DNA of 64,000 nucleotides from Propionivibrio hellwigii (GCF_041770905.1 NZ_JBEUWX010000003.1:124001-188000); one strand, 5' to 3'. Positions 44,298 through 53,357 are shown, numbered from the stretch's first letter. Notes: a model not told the origin generated them from the sequence alone. Program-made: numbers and translations.

Positions 44298-44351
44298 GGA
44301 AGGGCGCGATGATAGCCGTTTAGCTGCGCTCGGTCAATTCAACGAAATTAT

Positions 44352-45575
44352 TCACTCTTTATCGAGGCCGAATGTCCGGTGCAGAATGCGGACAGCCAGT
44401 TCCAGATATTTTTCCTCAATCACTACAGAAAGCTTGATTTCTGAGGTTGAAATCATCTGGATGTTGATGCCTTCCGCGCCTAGCGCACTGAACATCTGGC
44501 TGGCAATACCCGGGTGGGAATGCATGCCGACGCCAATAATGGAAACCTTGCAGGTTTTGTTGTCGCCGGTCACGCCGCGTGCACCAAGTCCGGCTGCGCT
44601 CTGTTCGAGAATTGCCTTGGCTTTGGCGTAGTCGCTGCGATTGACGGTGAATGAGAAATCCGTCAGCCCTTCTTGACTGACATTTTGGATGATCATGTCA
44701 ACGTCGATGTTAGCGTCGGCGATCGGTCCAAGAATCTGGTACGCGACGCTGGGCTTGTCGGGCACGCCAAAAATGGTCAGTTTGGCGCCATCACGGTTGG
44801 AGGCAATGCCAGAAATAATCGGTTGTTCCATTGTTTTTTCTTCCTCAACAGTAATCAGGGTCCCCTCACCTTCGTCCTCGAAGCTGGAAAGCACACGCAG
44901 CTTAACCTTGTATTTTCCAGCGAACTCGACAGCGCGGATTTGCAGTACTTTTGAGCCAAGACTGGCCATTTCCAGCATTTCTTCGAAGGTGATGGCATCG
45001 AGTTTGCGCGCTTCCGGGACGATGCGCGGATCGGTTGTATAGACGCCATCCACGTCGGTATAAATCTGGCATTCGTCGGCATGCAGTGCAGCTGCCAACG
45101 CCACCGCCGAAGTATCGGAACCGCCACGGCCGAGCGTCGTGATATTGCCTTCGGCATCCGCTCCCTGGAAACCAGCCACAACGACGACATAACCCGCGTC
45201 CAGATCCTTACGGATTAACGCGTCGTCGATCTTCAGAATACGCGCCTTGGTAAATACGCTATCCGTCAATACCTTGACTTGCGGACCGGTATAACTCTTG
45301 GCTTTCAGCCCCAGTTCCTGCAACGCCATGGAGAGCAGACCGATCGTCACCTGCTCGCCGGTTGAGGCAATCACATCCAGTTCACGCGGATCGGGCGAGG
45401 CGGAGATTTCTTTAGCCAGTGCAATCAGGCGATTCGTCTCCCCGGACATGGCCGACGGGACGACGATGACATCATGGCCCCGCTTCTTCCAGCGGGCAAT
45501 GCGCTTTGCCACATTCTTGATACGTTCGGTCGTTGCTACCGAAGTGCCGCCAAATTTCTGGACGATTAATGCCAT
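44352..45575 (-). CDS. lysC: Aspartate kinase
   Basis: Aspartokinase phosphorylates aspartate, the first step to lysine, threonine and methionine. From the ATG at 45575 (AGGA upstream) it has 407 residues, the standard single-function length. The N-terminus is ALIVQKFGGTSVATTERI. The catalytic segments VVAGFQGADAEGNITTLGRGGSDTSAVALAA are split by normal loops, and YTDVDGVYTTDPRIVPEA follows. Two C-terminal ACT domains suggest feedback control (DKPSVAYQILGPIADANID, GVGMHSHPGIASQMFSALG). I saw no lysine riboswitch upstream. Confidence 0.97.
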   Translation of the reverse strand: MALIVQKFGGTSVATTERIKNVAKRIARWKKRGHDVIVVPSAMSGETNRLIALAKEISASPDPRELDVIASTGEQVTIGLLSMALQELGLKAKSYTGPQVKVLTDSVFTKARILKIDDALIRKDLDAGYVVVVAGFQGADAEGNITTLGRGGSDTSAVALAAALHADECQIYTDVDGVYTTDPRIVPEARKLDAITFEEMLEMASLGSKVLQIRAVEFAGKYKVKLRVLSSFEDEGEGTLITVEEEKTMEQPIISGIASNRDGAKLTIFGVPDKPSVAYQILGPIADANIDVDMIIQNVSQEGLTDFSFTVNRSDYAKAKAILEQSAAGLGARGVTGDNKTCKVSIIGVGMHSHPGIASQMFSALGAEGINIQMISTSEIKLSVVIEEKYLELAVRILHRTFGLDKE

Positions 45576-45708
45576 TCCTGATCCATTCCCTATCAATAAA
45601 CGCAAGGGATTCTACCCGAATTCCATCACGGGGCAGATGCCCAAAACTGATTTTTTACGATGCCTGCGTTTTACATTAACTATTACGCGACTTCATGTTC
45701 ACGCACAT

Positions 45709-46545
45709 TCAGGGCGTCATGATGACCTTAACGCCAAGCACCTTGATCCTGTCTGCAACACCCTGCATGATCGCCGGAGGCACCGCAGAGATGCGAAACG
45801 ATTCAGGCTGCAAGGAAGGGCGAGCCGGCCCATAAAGCAGCACCCCCTGAATATGCGGCCGCAGCAGGTCAATGCACGCCAAATAGGCGTCCTGTTCCAG
45901 CGCCGACGGCGCTTCGCCGTCCAGCGCGAACCAGCACGTCTGAATCCAGATGGGCACAAGTTGCGCACACTGACGTACCGTTGCGCACAGCCGTGCTGAT
46001 GAAAAACGGCCGACGCCGTTGATACGGCGCACGCCCGCAGCCGTCGCCCGATCCAGTTTGAACCAAACTTCACCGCCCAGCCGGGCGATACGGGCAAGGC
46101 CTAATTGCACGTTTTCACGATGCATCAAACTGCCGTTGGTAATCAAGCGTACCTTGAGTACGCCGAGCAGGGATAGATCCTGTAATACACGTTCCAGCCG
46201 CAACACGGCATCGGCAAACTCGACCGCACTGGTTGGCTCACCATTCCCGGAAAACGCCACATCCACCAGGCGGCGCGCTTCTGGCGGCGCGTTACGCACC
46301 AGATAATCCCCATGCACGGCTTCCCGCAAAAAACAGCGAAGCTCCATTTCCAGCCGGTCGAGATCGATCGGCGGCGGCCCGCCCCGCTTCAGCTCCGGTA
46401 CCTGGCAGTACAGGCACGCCCAGTTGCAGGCGTTATTCGTATTGAGGTTGATGCCGACGGAAACACCGCCCGCGCGGCGGGAAACGACAGGGTATACATA
46501 AGTCATTCCGGCGCTGTCGCGGCGATGGTCAGAGACGGTCAGCAT
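45709..46545 (-). CDS. Radical SAM protein of unknown substrate
   Basis: A 278-residue radical SAM enzyme with the cluster motif NACNWACLYCQVPEL (CxxxCxxC) at residues 40-47. SAM-binding segments follow: VAFSGNGEPTSAVEFADAV (GNGEP in place of the GGEP motif) and KVRLITNGSLM. The N-terminus DHRRDSAGMTYVYPVVSRRAGGVSVG in part looks conserved in a proteobacterial group of this family, which supports the start at 46545. The function is not known to me. It neighbours queD and a PP-loop gene. Confidence 0.82.
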   Translation of the reverse strand: MLTVSDHRRDSAGMTYVYPVVSRRAGGVSVGINLNTNNACNWACLYCQVPELKRGGPPPIDLDRLEMELRCFLREAVHGDYLVRNAPPEARRLVDVAFSGNGEPTSAVEFADAVLRLERVLQDLSLLGVLKVRLITNGSLMHRENVQLGLARIARLGGEVWFKLDRATAAGVRRINGVGRFSSARLCATVRQCAQLVPIWIQTCWFALDGEAPSALEQDAYLACIDLLRPHIQGVLLYGPARPSLQPESFRISAVPPAIMQGVADRIKVLGVKVIMTP

Positions 46546-46715
46546 GGTATGTGACAGATATTACGGGGTAATCAAAAATGTAATGATAGTCGATGGTCGG
46601 ATAGTCGGATGCTTGCACGCACCGTCATACACGCCTACAGATCACATGCGCTTTCAAAAACAGTCATGGCGATTCCGATATAATCAGCGCGCTGATTTTT
46701 CCTCCGGATTTCCCC

Positions 46716-47186
46716 ATGTTCATCACTCGCCGCCTGGAGTTTGACGCTGGCCACCGTATCCCCGATCACAAAAGCCATTGCCGTCATCTTCACGGTCATC
46801 GTTACGTTCTCGAAATCACCCTGGCCGGCAACATCATCCGCCATGACGGCGATGCAGCCAACGGTATGGTGATGGATTTTGCCGACATCAAGACGCTGGC
46901 AAAACGGCATCTGGTCAACCACTGGGATCATGCTTTTCTCGTTTATGCCGGCGATACGGCCGTCGTCGAATTCCTGAAAACGCTGCCCGGCCACAAAACC
47001 GTCGTTCTCGAATGTATTCCGACGGCAGAAAATCTGGCCGAAACTGCTTTTGCCATTCTTGACCGCATATTCTGCGACAACTTTGGCAACCATCTGCGGC
47101 TAGAACGCGTCAGGCTCTACGAAACACCCAACTGCTGGGCAGATGCGGTGCGCACATACCGGCATTCGACCCAAACCTGCCGCTAG
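46716..47186 (+). CDS. queD: 6-carboxytetrahydropterin synthase
   Basis: QueD converts dihydroneopterin triphosphate to 6-carboxytetrahydropterin, the first committed step to preQ0 and queuosine. The 156-residue protein has the zinc-binding histidines in FDAGHRIPDHKSHCRHLHGHRY (His, HxH) and the catalytic Cys within the same stretch. DFADIKTLAKRHLVNHWDHAFL and PTAENLAETAFAIL complete the family pattern, and Glu is in VRLYETPNCWA. It ends overlapping the 3' end of the opposing PP-loop gene by 4 bp. Confidence 0.93.
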   Translation: MFITRRLEFDAGHRIPDHKSHCRHLHGHRYVLEITLAGNIIRHDGDAANGMVMDFADIKTLAKRHLVNHWDHAFLVYAGDTAVVEFLKTLPGHKTVVLECIPTAENLAETAFAILDRIFCDNFGNHLRLERVRLYETPNCWADAVRTYRHSTQTCR

Positions 47187-47983
47187 GCCGTGGCCACCTT
47201 GATTTTCTGATCTTTTTCCTTATTTCTGGCGGCATCGAGCACCGGGGCGATGTGCGTTTCGTAATCGGTAATCGCCGCACCATAGACCGATCCCAACAAA
47301 GCGCCGAGTTTTTCCGCCAGTACCGGGTAATGCGCCTGCATCCAGCGAAAACGAGCCAGATCGATACGCACGGTACAGTTCCAGCATTCCAGCGAATCGG
47401 CCAAGCCCGTAGCATATTGCTCAGGCAATGGCACACGCCGTCGCTGGCAATAGGCCAGTACCTCCTCAGCCGTCCAGTTACGCAAAGGCGCCACAATCCG
47501 CCTACGCGGCAAAGGGCTCAGCATGGCTGGAAATGAGGTTTTATGATTCAGCAGATCTTCGGCCGTCTGCCCGTGCAAGACCAGATCGGTTCCGTACTCT
47601 TTGAGATAGCGCGCCAAGGGTTTGTACTGGAGCGCCTTGCAGCAATACCCGTTGGACTGAATGAGGATTCCCGGATTTTTCTCGTGCGGTCGGTGCCGCA
47701 CTGGAATCAGCGCCGACGGGAAACCGTGCGTCGCAAAATAAGCAGACTGGTCGCTGACCAGTTCCTGGAAATCCCAACCGCGCGTTGCTTCGCGCATAAA
47801 ATCGACCATGTGCGGAAACGTTTCGCTTGTCCGCGCCCAGACGACATGCAAACGCTTACGATACGGTTTGCACAAAGCCAATAAAAGGAGCGAGTCCTTA
47901 CCACCGGAAAGCGCCAACGCCGGCCGTTGTGCGTCCGCCATGGCCGCGTCGATCATCTGCCGGGTCTGCCTGAGTTTGGTCAT
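47183..47983 (-). CDS. PAPS-reductase-family PP-loop protein
   Basis: A 266-residue adenine nucleotide alpha-hydrolase-fold protein. The PP-loop ALSGGKDSLLLLALC is at residues 23-37. It is followed by HVVWARTSETFPHMVDFMRE and a paired-cysteine motif NGYCCKALQYKPLARYL like CysH/DndC relatives, then a second cysteine pair, LECWNCTVRID. It is shorter and diverged from true PAPS reductase, and no sulfate assimilation genes are nearby. It could act in sulfur transfer or nucleic-acid modification; this is open. Confidence 0.8.
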   Translation of the reverse strand: MTKLRQTRQMIDAAMADAQRPALALSGGKDSLLLLALCKPYRKRLHVVWARTSETFPHMVDFMREATRGWDFQELVSDQSAYFATHGFPSALIPVRHRPHEKNPGILIQSNGYCCKALQYKPLARYLKEYGTDLVLHGQTAEDLLNHKTSFPAMLSPLPRRRIVAPLRNWTAEEVLAYCQRRRVPLPEQYATGLADSLECWNCTVRIDLARFRWMQAHYPVLAEKLGALLGSVYGAAITDYETHIAPVLDAARNKEKDQKIKVATA

Positions 47984-48086
47984 GGCGCATTACACTTCAG
48001 CACAGCCGCACCACACTGCCTACGTTTACCGCGCCGCTGAAATAAAAGCATGCTGAATATTCTTGAACAGCTGTTTTGCTTCGCCC

Positions 48087-48160
48087 TGGTGCCCCTGCGC
48101 GGAATCGAACCACGACCTGATGATTACAAATCAACTGCACGACCTTCATGCTACAGGGGC
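48087..48160 (-). tRNA. tRNA-Thr (anticodon TGT), slightly atypical
   Basis: The acceptor stem GCCCCTG/CAGGGGC, discriminator A, encoded CCA and T-arm CGTGGTTCGATTCCGCG are clear. The anticodon loop TTTGTAA gives TGT (threonine). The D-loop is short (GAAGGTC) and the anticodon stem GTTGA/TCATC contains a T-T mismatch, so the total is 74 bases. Confidence 0.88.
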
Positions 48161-48540
48161 GCGGGCTGGATAAAGCGCGCGTATTATAAGCCGAACACGC
48201 TTTCCGGCAAGCTGGAAAACCGCGAGCGGCATGCAATCACTTCATCGCAAACGGAAATTGCATACCTGGCAGAAGCGTTCAGCGCACCGCAACGCCTCCC
48301 TACTTCATATGTTCAGGGGAATCCGCGAGCCAGACAAAGGGGGAAACTAAAGCAACTAACGGCAGCGGCAGGTAGCCGCCGATACCGGCAATGCCTGTAA
48401 TAAAAGTATTCGCCGGTACGCTCACGTCCTGTATTTGTAGGTGTTCCGCATTCACAGCCTTCCAGACCTTCATTGCCATGATACGCAGAACCGCAGGCTC
48501 CACGCTACACACGCTACAAATTACTTCACGCTATTTCACG
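48161..48540. other. Intergenic region upstream of tRNA-Thr
   Basis: No convincing gene in these 380 bases. The part next to 48160 should hold the minus-strand tRNA promoter. Near 48500-48545 there is a short run of imperfect direct repeats (CACGCTACA, CACGCTATT, CACGCTATC). Confidence 0.55.
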
Positions 48541-49389
48541 CTATCTGCTCCAGCGCTCTCTGTGATTTCCGCGATTGTCCGGTGTTTGTGGCGGTGTGCC
48601 GGGCGGCATTTCGACCACACGGCTGCCAGGAAACAGCGGACGGGGATAAGCCGGCTTCCACGGCGGGATATACGCCGGTGCAGATGGGGGGGGAAGCGGA
48701 TGAGACGCCGGTGGCGGATACATCGGCGGCCTACCCCGTGGAGGCGGCGGGTACATGGGATACGGAGGAGGTGGCGGATACGGTGGAGGCAGTGAATGAG
48801 GCCGTTGTAGCACCGTTGTATAACGCATAAAAAATACCGCAGGCTGCGCATGCATGATGATTCGCCCGGCGCTATCCACGATACTGACGTCGAGCTGGGC
48901 ACGTTGATTGATGGGCGGTACGCCTCCCCAGAACTCGGGCGGAAACATGAATTCAGTAGCAGTAAAACGCTGCCCGACAGGCTGCCCGTTGAGGCTGATC
49001 ACAAATGCGTGCCCCTCACCAAGCCGTAATGGCGGATCGACCGCCAGCCGCACCGTGAAACTGCCGGTATTGGCAACAACACTACCATCCTGCTCCGGAG
49101 ACAAGATCGAGAATGTTCGATAAGGCGTATCTTCAGGTACTGCCTGCTTTCCCGCACGTTCTTGCAGCGTACCGGCTGACGTGCCAGATGCCGTCTTTTC
49201 CTGCGGTACTTTTTGCGCCGGCACCACATTCAATGGTTTCAAGCGCATTTCCTTGGCACCGGGCTGTGGCTTGTCGGAAAATACTGGCCCGTTGGCACCC
49301 CGCGTCACATACACACCCTGGGCATATAGGGAAAGACTGGCCGCCATCAATCCTATGCCCAGCATCAACTTGATTGCACGCGCACGCAT
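48541..49389 (-). CDS. Secreted DUF4124-like protein with proline-rich tail
   Basis: A 282-residue exported protein; the ATG at 49389 gives the signal peptide IKLMLGIGLMAASLSLYAQ. The mature start GVYVTRGANGPVFSDKPQPGAKEM is the DUF4124 pattern. A middle beta-rich domain (GSFTVRLAVDPPLRLGEGHA, VISLNGQPVGQRF) resembles Ig-like folds. The last 80 residues are dominated by proline (LPPPYPPPPPYPMYPPPPRG in part). Such tails often mediate binding or span the envelope. Function is unknown. Confidence 0.75.
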   Translation of the reverse strand: MRARAIKLMLGIGLMAASLSLYAQGVYVTRGANGPVFSDKPQPGAKEMRLKPLNVVPAQKVPQEKTASGTSAGTLQERAGKQAVPEDTPYRTFSILSPEQDGSVVANTGSFTVRLAVDPPLRLGEGHAFVISLNGQPVGQRFTATEFMFPPEFWGGVPPINQRAQLDVSIVDSAGRIIMHAQPAVFFMRYTTVLQRPHSLPPPYPPPPPYPMYPPPPRGRPPMYPPPASHPLPPPSAPAYIPPWKPAYPRPLFPGSRVVEMPPGTPPQTPDNRGNHRERWSR

Positions 49390-49561
49390 CGCCGCCCTTT
49401 CCCTAACTTTCACACAGAATCATTACGATTCTACGCCGGATGACTCAAACACAGTGCCGGGATCCATGTATGGCACAAACGGCAAACCGGAGTTACCCAA
49501 CATATGTATAACTCATGCGTATTTGCCGCAGACAGCAAGCCAACAACACACTTTTCCGCCT

Positions 49562-49668
49562 TATACTGCAAGCGTTGTCTTAGCACTCCTTGCTGGCAAC
49601 ATTTGACCCTCCCTGACTCATCGCAATGATGAGATTTATCCCGCGTCAAACCGACGCGGGATTTTTTT
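49562..49668 (+). ncRNA. Candidate small RNA with intrinsic terminator
   Basis: A TATACT -10 box (49562-49567) precedes about 95 bases that end in a strong intrinsic terminator. No ORF or plus-strand gene explains the terminator. The predicted RNA has a 6-bp hairpin, CTCATC/GATGAG, before the terminator and a single-stranded CCCTCCC tract, which could pair with Shine-Dalgarno sequences. I see no good -35 box. This is a prediction from structure alone. Confidence 0.4.
49638..49668 (+). terminator. Intrinsic terminator, plus strand
   Basis: ATCCCGCGTC and GACGCGGGAT form a perfect 10-bp stem with an AAACC loop, followed by seven Ts on the plus strand. The T-run also supplies the stop codon (TAA) of the minus-strand gene at 49667. 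The orientation means it ends a rightward transcript, not the two flanking minus-strand genes. Confidence 0.8.
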
Positions 49669-50740
49669 ATCGGCGTTCTGAAGATTCTGGTTCTCTGTCC
49701 GTTTTCTTCGATAACGAAGATTTTAGTGATTCCCAGGAACGGCTAAAGACGCCGCCAACCGACCTGGCCGCCTCCACGGCAACATCAGTAGTCTGGCCGA
49801 CTGTGCTTTTTACTGTCTCAACCGAAGCATCCATAGCAGAGCCAACTGCTCGGCTAACGGCATGCCATGAACTTTTGACCACGCGTTCGCCCTGCGTTCT
49901 GGCAATGCCGCCAACCATTCCCATGGCCAGAACGGTCGCATTTTTCTTGAGCGCAGACGGTTCCGGTCGGGTTAGAGACGCACAGTACACCCGCGCCATC
50001 AGGCCAACACGCAACGTTAGGAACGCATTCGAACAGCCGCTTGCCAGGCTATTGACCAGCAGCGTCGAAACCCCCTGAAATCCGGGCAAAGCGCCTTTCA
50101 GCGAAGGAACAATCGCTGTCACGATCGGGGCAGCAATCTCCATGAACTCGATCTCCTGAAGATTTTCTGCCACCAACGCATTCATGCCAACATTGCTGTA
50201 GAGATACAGCATCTGGCGCGGCGACGGACGCTGCGTATATACCTGCGCAATCCGCCAAACGAGACGGATTTGCGTAAAAAATACGATCAACCCGTCCAGT
50301 CGCCCGTTCTGCATGACCGCCGTACTGACAAATACCGTACTGGCCGTTTCCTTGATCAATTCATCGACGGTCTTTTCCAGTTTGGCGCAGGCGCTAACCA
50401 CATCCGCCTCATTGTTAATCGCCATCCCGGCAAGCAGTAGATTGACTCGCAGACGCGCAATGAATGCCTGTAAAAATGCCTCATACGCTGGATCATCGAC
50501 ACTGGGTGGCGGCGTCAGCGCTTTAGGCAAACGGAAAAAGAGTGCAAAAGGCGCAACCAGCAGTAAGAACGACAGAGAAAGCAACCCCCAGAATATGAAT
50601 ACGCCGCTGCCACCATGCACGCGATCCGCAGCATCCGCGAGACTGACGATATTCGCCAGCAACGCCGTGAGAAGATATACCCCCAACAGCAGGGCAAAAG
50701 AGAGCGTGATTGCCCGTAATCCTGAAATAGCGGTTTTCAT
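49667..50740 (-). CDS. DUF697-like membrane protein
   Basis: A 357-residue protein from the ATG at 50740; the frame extends seven codons upstream to a TTG. Two N-terminal helices (FALLLGVYLLTALLANIVSL and FIFWGLLSLSFLLLVAPFAL) are followed by a C-terminal DUF697-like domain. That domain has ISTAVMQNG-type VFVSTAVMQNGRLDGLIVFF, then RLVWRIAQVYTQRPSPRQM and LVNSLASGCSNAFLTLRVG. The extreme C-terminus is Ser/Val-rich and charged. In other bacteria DUF697 proteins accompany GTPases, but no GTPase is adjacent here. Confidence 0.75.
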   Translation of the reverse strand: MKTAISGLRAITLSFALLLGVYLLTALLANIVSLADAADRVHGGSGVFIFWGLLSLSFLLLVAPFALFFRLPKALTPPPSVDDPAYEAFLQAFIARLRVNLLLAGMAINNEADVVSACAKLEKTVDELIKETASTVFVSTAVMQNGRLDGLIVFFTQIRLVWRIAQVYTQRPSPRQMLYLYSNVGMNALVAENLQEIEFMEIAAPIVTAIVPSLKGALPGFQGVSTLLVNSLASGCSNAFLTLRVGLMARVYCASLTRPEPSALKKNATVLAMGMVGGIARTQGERVVKSSWHAVSRAVGSAMDASVETVKSTVGQTTDVAVEAARSVGGVFSRSWESLKSSLSKKTDREPESSERR

Positions 50741-50802
50741 AGCATAGCGATGTATTTCCAATACGTGTTCAACGGATGTCTGCGCATTGCCCCGTCTTCT
50801 GC

Positions 50803-51888
50803 TTAATCACCCGGGGTTTTCACGTACTCCGCGCCAGCAATTTTATTTTGCCGGATTTTGAAGCGAAGCGTATCTGAAGGAGAAATGGTGAATGACCATT
50901 CCCCCCCTTTTTTCTCGGCATCACCCAATGGCGCCAAAGATGCTGTCGATTGCCCGAGTTTCCAGCGACCCAGCGTCAACGAGCTTTCTGGTTCAAGAAC
51001 AATGCGGGAAAGCGCACCGCCCACATACACGGCCTGATGCTCAGGATAGAACAAGGTTTCCTGATTAACGTGCTTACCCTCGGCTTCCAGCGTGGTTTGC
51101 ACGACCTTGGCAGGCGGCCCAAACAAGGCCTGCGCCTTGGCCGGCGTATTGCCAAAATCGAGCAGAATCTGCGCCAGATACGGCATCGGAGCATCGGGAA
51201 GGGTCAGGTACTCGCCAAACACCCAGCCTGAACCTTTCTCCTCGGGCAAATCCACCTTGTACCAAGCGCCATTTTCTCCGTTCCACGAGCTGATCAACAC
51301 CACGCGCCCGGCGCCAAGCTGCCCGACAACATCGCTCGTCGTGGAAGGTTCGCTCCGCACATTGACATTGCTGGCTGTGCAATACGCCAGTGTTGGCTGG
51401 TTGATCAACCCCGCCTTGGTCTGCGGCAGCGCCGTACGCGGCATGGCGATGGTCATTTCCGAAGGGCCCAGCACGAAATTTCCCGAAGCCAGCACGTAGC
51501 GTCCTTTGCATACGATCTCTTTGGCCAGTTTAGCGCAGTTCAGATCAATGACCTGCGGCTCCTTGACGAACCATTCATCATTCTTGTTCCCTTCACGAAC
51601 GCCTTTTGACGTACAGTCCGACAACTGCCGCGGATGCCCATCGTCGCCAAAAACTAGCGCACACTGAAAACCGAACTGATTGTCGATCTGCACGGAAAAA
51701 CTGCCCGGCGAACTTTCGCTGATCGTAACCCGCCGCAGGGAAGCGCCATCGTTATCGTTTCCATACAGCTTACCCGTCAGCCACGCCTTGCGCACTTCGT
51801 CCGCAGCACTGCCCTCTGCCGCAAAAGCCAGCGAAGCAGACAGCCCGCATAGAACGATTGCCGCCCATCGATAAACAAGTTCTTTCAT
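50803..51888 (-). CDS. Exported SH3b-domain protein
   Basis: A 361-residue secreted protein. The signal peptide is AAIVLCGLSASLAFA. A lysozyme-inhibitor-like or unknown N-terminal domain with cysteines (FQCALVFGDDG, LSDCTSKG, LNCAKLAKEIVCKG) follows. A bacterial SH3 domain lies at about residues 168-230 (YCTASNVNVRSEPSTTSDVV, WYKVDLPEEKGSGWVFGEYL). The C-terminal domain resembles no family I know. SH3b domains commonly bind peptidoglycan. Its start is 62 bp from the upstream region's AT-rich end. Confidence 0.75.
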   Translation of the reverse strand: MKELVYRWAAIVLCGLSASLAFAAEGSAADEVRKAWLTGKLYGNDNDGASLRRVTISESSPGSFSVQIDNQFGFQCALVFGDDGHPRQLSDCTSKGVREGNKNDEWFVKEPQVIDLNCAKLAKEIVCKGRYVLASGNFVLGPSEMTIAMPRTALPQTKAGLINQPTLAYCTASNVNVRSEPSTTSDVVGQLGAGRVVLISSWNGENGAWYKVDLPEEKGSGWVFGEYLTLPDAPMPYLAQILLDFGNTPAKAQALFGPPAKVVQTTLEAEGKHVNQETLFYPEHQAVYVGGALSRIVLEPESSLTLGRWKLGQSTASLAPLGDAEKKGGEWSFTISPSDTLRFKIRQNKIAGAEYVKTPGD

Positions 51889-52172
51889 GACCCCTCCACT
51901 AAATAATTATCTCGACAAACACTTCACCAGACATCCCACTAAACACCCGGGTTTCAGGAGCGCTTCCCCGTCCTTCCCGAACCCAAACCTTCTGAACGCG
52001 GCGCATCCGGGTATTTCTACCCTGACGATCCTGTTTTTTTGCCCGATAGATATGAGTAAGGAAGCGACAAATTTTTCATGGAAATCACCCGCCCAGATCG
52101 TTAGGCAGATAACGCAATCACCCGTAGAATCCGGACGTGCGCCGCAGGCTCAGAGCTGCGGGAGCGGATTGA

Positions 52173-52739
52173 CTATAGCGCATCTCCCTGCTTTCGAGAA
52201 TCCGTACCGATACCCAGGCAGCGCGCGTAATACAAATAATCTGACTGCGAAAAACAGCAGAATACAACTTTGCAGATTTTCGACATTTTCGGCATGGCAT
52301 CTATCTCCAGCAAAGTTGCGCGCACGCTCGCCAGTGCCAGATCGGCAGCCGCCTCAAAAGGATACCCATACACACCCGTACTGATGCAGGGAAAAGCAAT
52401 ACTCGACACCCGCCGTTCTGCCGCCAATAACAACGAATTCCGGTAACAGGCTGCCAGCAATACCGGCTCACCATGCCCACCGCCACGCCAAACCGGGCCG
52501 ACGGTATGAATGACATAACGCGCCGGCAAGTGATAACCCTGTGTCATCTTCGCCTCACCCGTCTGGCAACCGCCTAGTGTTCTACACTCGGCCAGCAAAT
52601 CCGGCCCTGCCGCACGATGTATTGCGCCATCAACACCACCGCCGCCCAGCAACGTCGAATTGGCTGCATTCACGATGGCATCGACCTCCAGGCGCGTAAT
52701 ATCGCCCTGAATAGCACACAAAACGGTATCGCCATGCAT
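52173..52739 (-). CDS. Macrodomain protein (O-acetyl-ADP-ribose deacetylase type)
   Basis: A macrodomain of the MacroD/YmdB group, which removes acetyl from O-acetyl-ADP-ribose or ADP-ribose from acidic residues. The 188-residue frame from the ATG at 52739 has GAGGAAGAG upstream. The motifs are IQGDITRLEVDAIVNAANST, LLGGGGVDGAIHRAAGPDL, CQTGEAKMTQGYHLPARYVI, HTVGPVW and the phosphate loop ISTGVYGYP. All substrate-loop residues are present. The C-terminus is ordinary apart from a cysteine-rich KICKVVFCCF. It stands alone. Confidence 0.93.
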   Translation of the reverse strand: MHGDTVLCAIQGDITRLEVDAIVNAANSTLLGGGGVDGAIHRAAGPDLLAECRTLGGCQTGEAKMTQGYHLPARYVIHTVGPVWRGGGHGEPVLLAACYRNSLLLAAERRVSSIAFPCISTGVYGYPFEAAADLALASVRATLLEIDAMPKMSKICKVVFCCFSQSDYLYYARCLGIGTDSRKQGDAL

Positions 52740-53050
52740 AACGTCTCTTCCTCGAATATTCATAGAACCCGGCATACCAGACACTTCCGGATATTGTCCG
52801 ACGATTTTCATCATTTACATAAGCATCCGCACAGAGTCTCTGAGCAAAGTGCCGCAAAAATCACATGGATCACATAAATGATCGCCAATCGATGTTCAAA
52901 GCCCTATCACTCAAGCCACATCGCATATCAAGCAATTAAACCTTATTCTTATCTGAGCAAGTTCATTTAATAGAAAAAAATGAAAAACGGTATATTTAGT
53001 AGTTCTTTCAAAAGTGATTTCGTAATTACAGAGATTTAAATATTAAATAG
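52740..53050. other. AT-rich intergenic boundary
   Basis: Around 310 bases that fall from normal to low GC toward 53050. No gene is supported. It marks the left edge of the apparently foreign segment. Confidence 0.55.
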
Positions 53051-53227
53051 ACAGCTTACGGTAAGGACAACTTCTATCCGATGCCGTTTATGGAGTATAT
53101 CGGTGACGGTGACAATCACCGCAAGGCGCTTATTTTAGCACTTGTGCCAAAAGAGCCGCTTTATCCCAAGCGCCGTTTCTACCTCATACACCCTTGGGGT
53201 AATGCAATTTACACCCTTTTTAGCTAA
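53051..53227 (+). pseudogene. C-terminal gene fragment, Campylobacter-like
   Basis: This stretch is open for 58 codons and reads like real protein: YGKDNFYPMPFMEYIGDGD, then HRKALILALVPKEPLYPKRR and FYLIHPWGNAIYTLFS before the stop. It has no proper start (a stop precedes it at 53048) so it is probably the 3' end of a lost gene. I do not recognise the family. Confidence 0.45.
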
Positions 53228-53357
53228 CAATATCAGAAAAAAGGTACTCGCAAATTTCATCATCTACTCGCATATCTTAGACTCGCGCGCGAAAATCTCG
53301 GTGCGACAAGAACTGCAAGATCTGCTGATCCCGAATAAAAGCGACGATTCTAGATAG
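53228..53357 (+). pseudogene. Second short coding-like fragment
   Basis: In a different frame from the preceding fragment, the sequence reads NNIRKKVLANFIIYSHILDS, then RAKISVRQELQDLLIPNKSD before a stop. The composition looks protein-coding and low-GC. No start or family is evident, so I treat it as another remnant of the same foreign segment. Confidence 0.35.

Noticed and set aside
45576..45708. Lysine riboswitch upstream of lysC
   Set aside because: No conserved lysine-riboswitch blocks seen in the short upstream region.
48300..48512. 70-aa minus-strand ORF upstream of tRNA-Thr
   Set aside because: No ribosome site, no recognisable features and low coding appearance.
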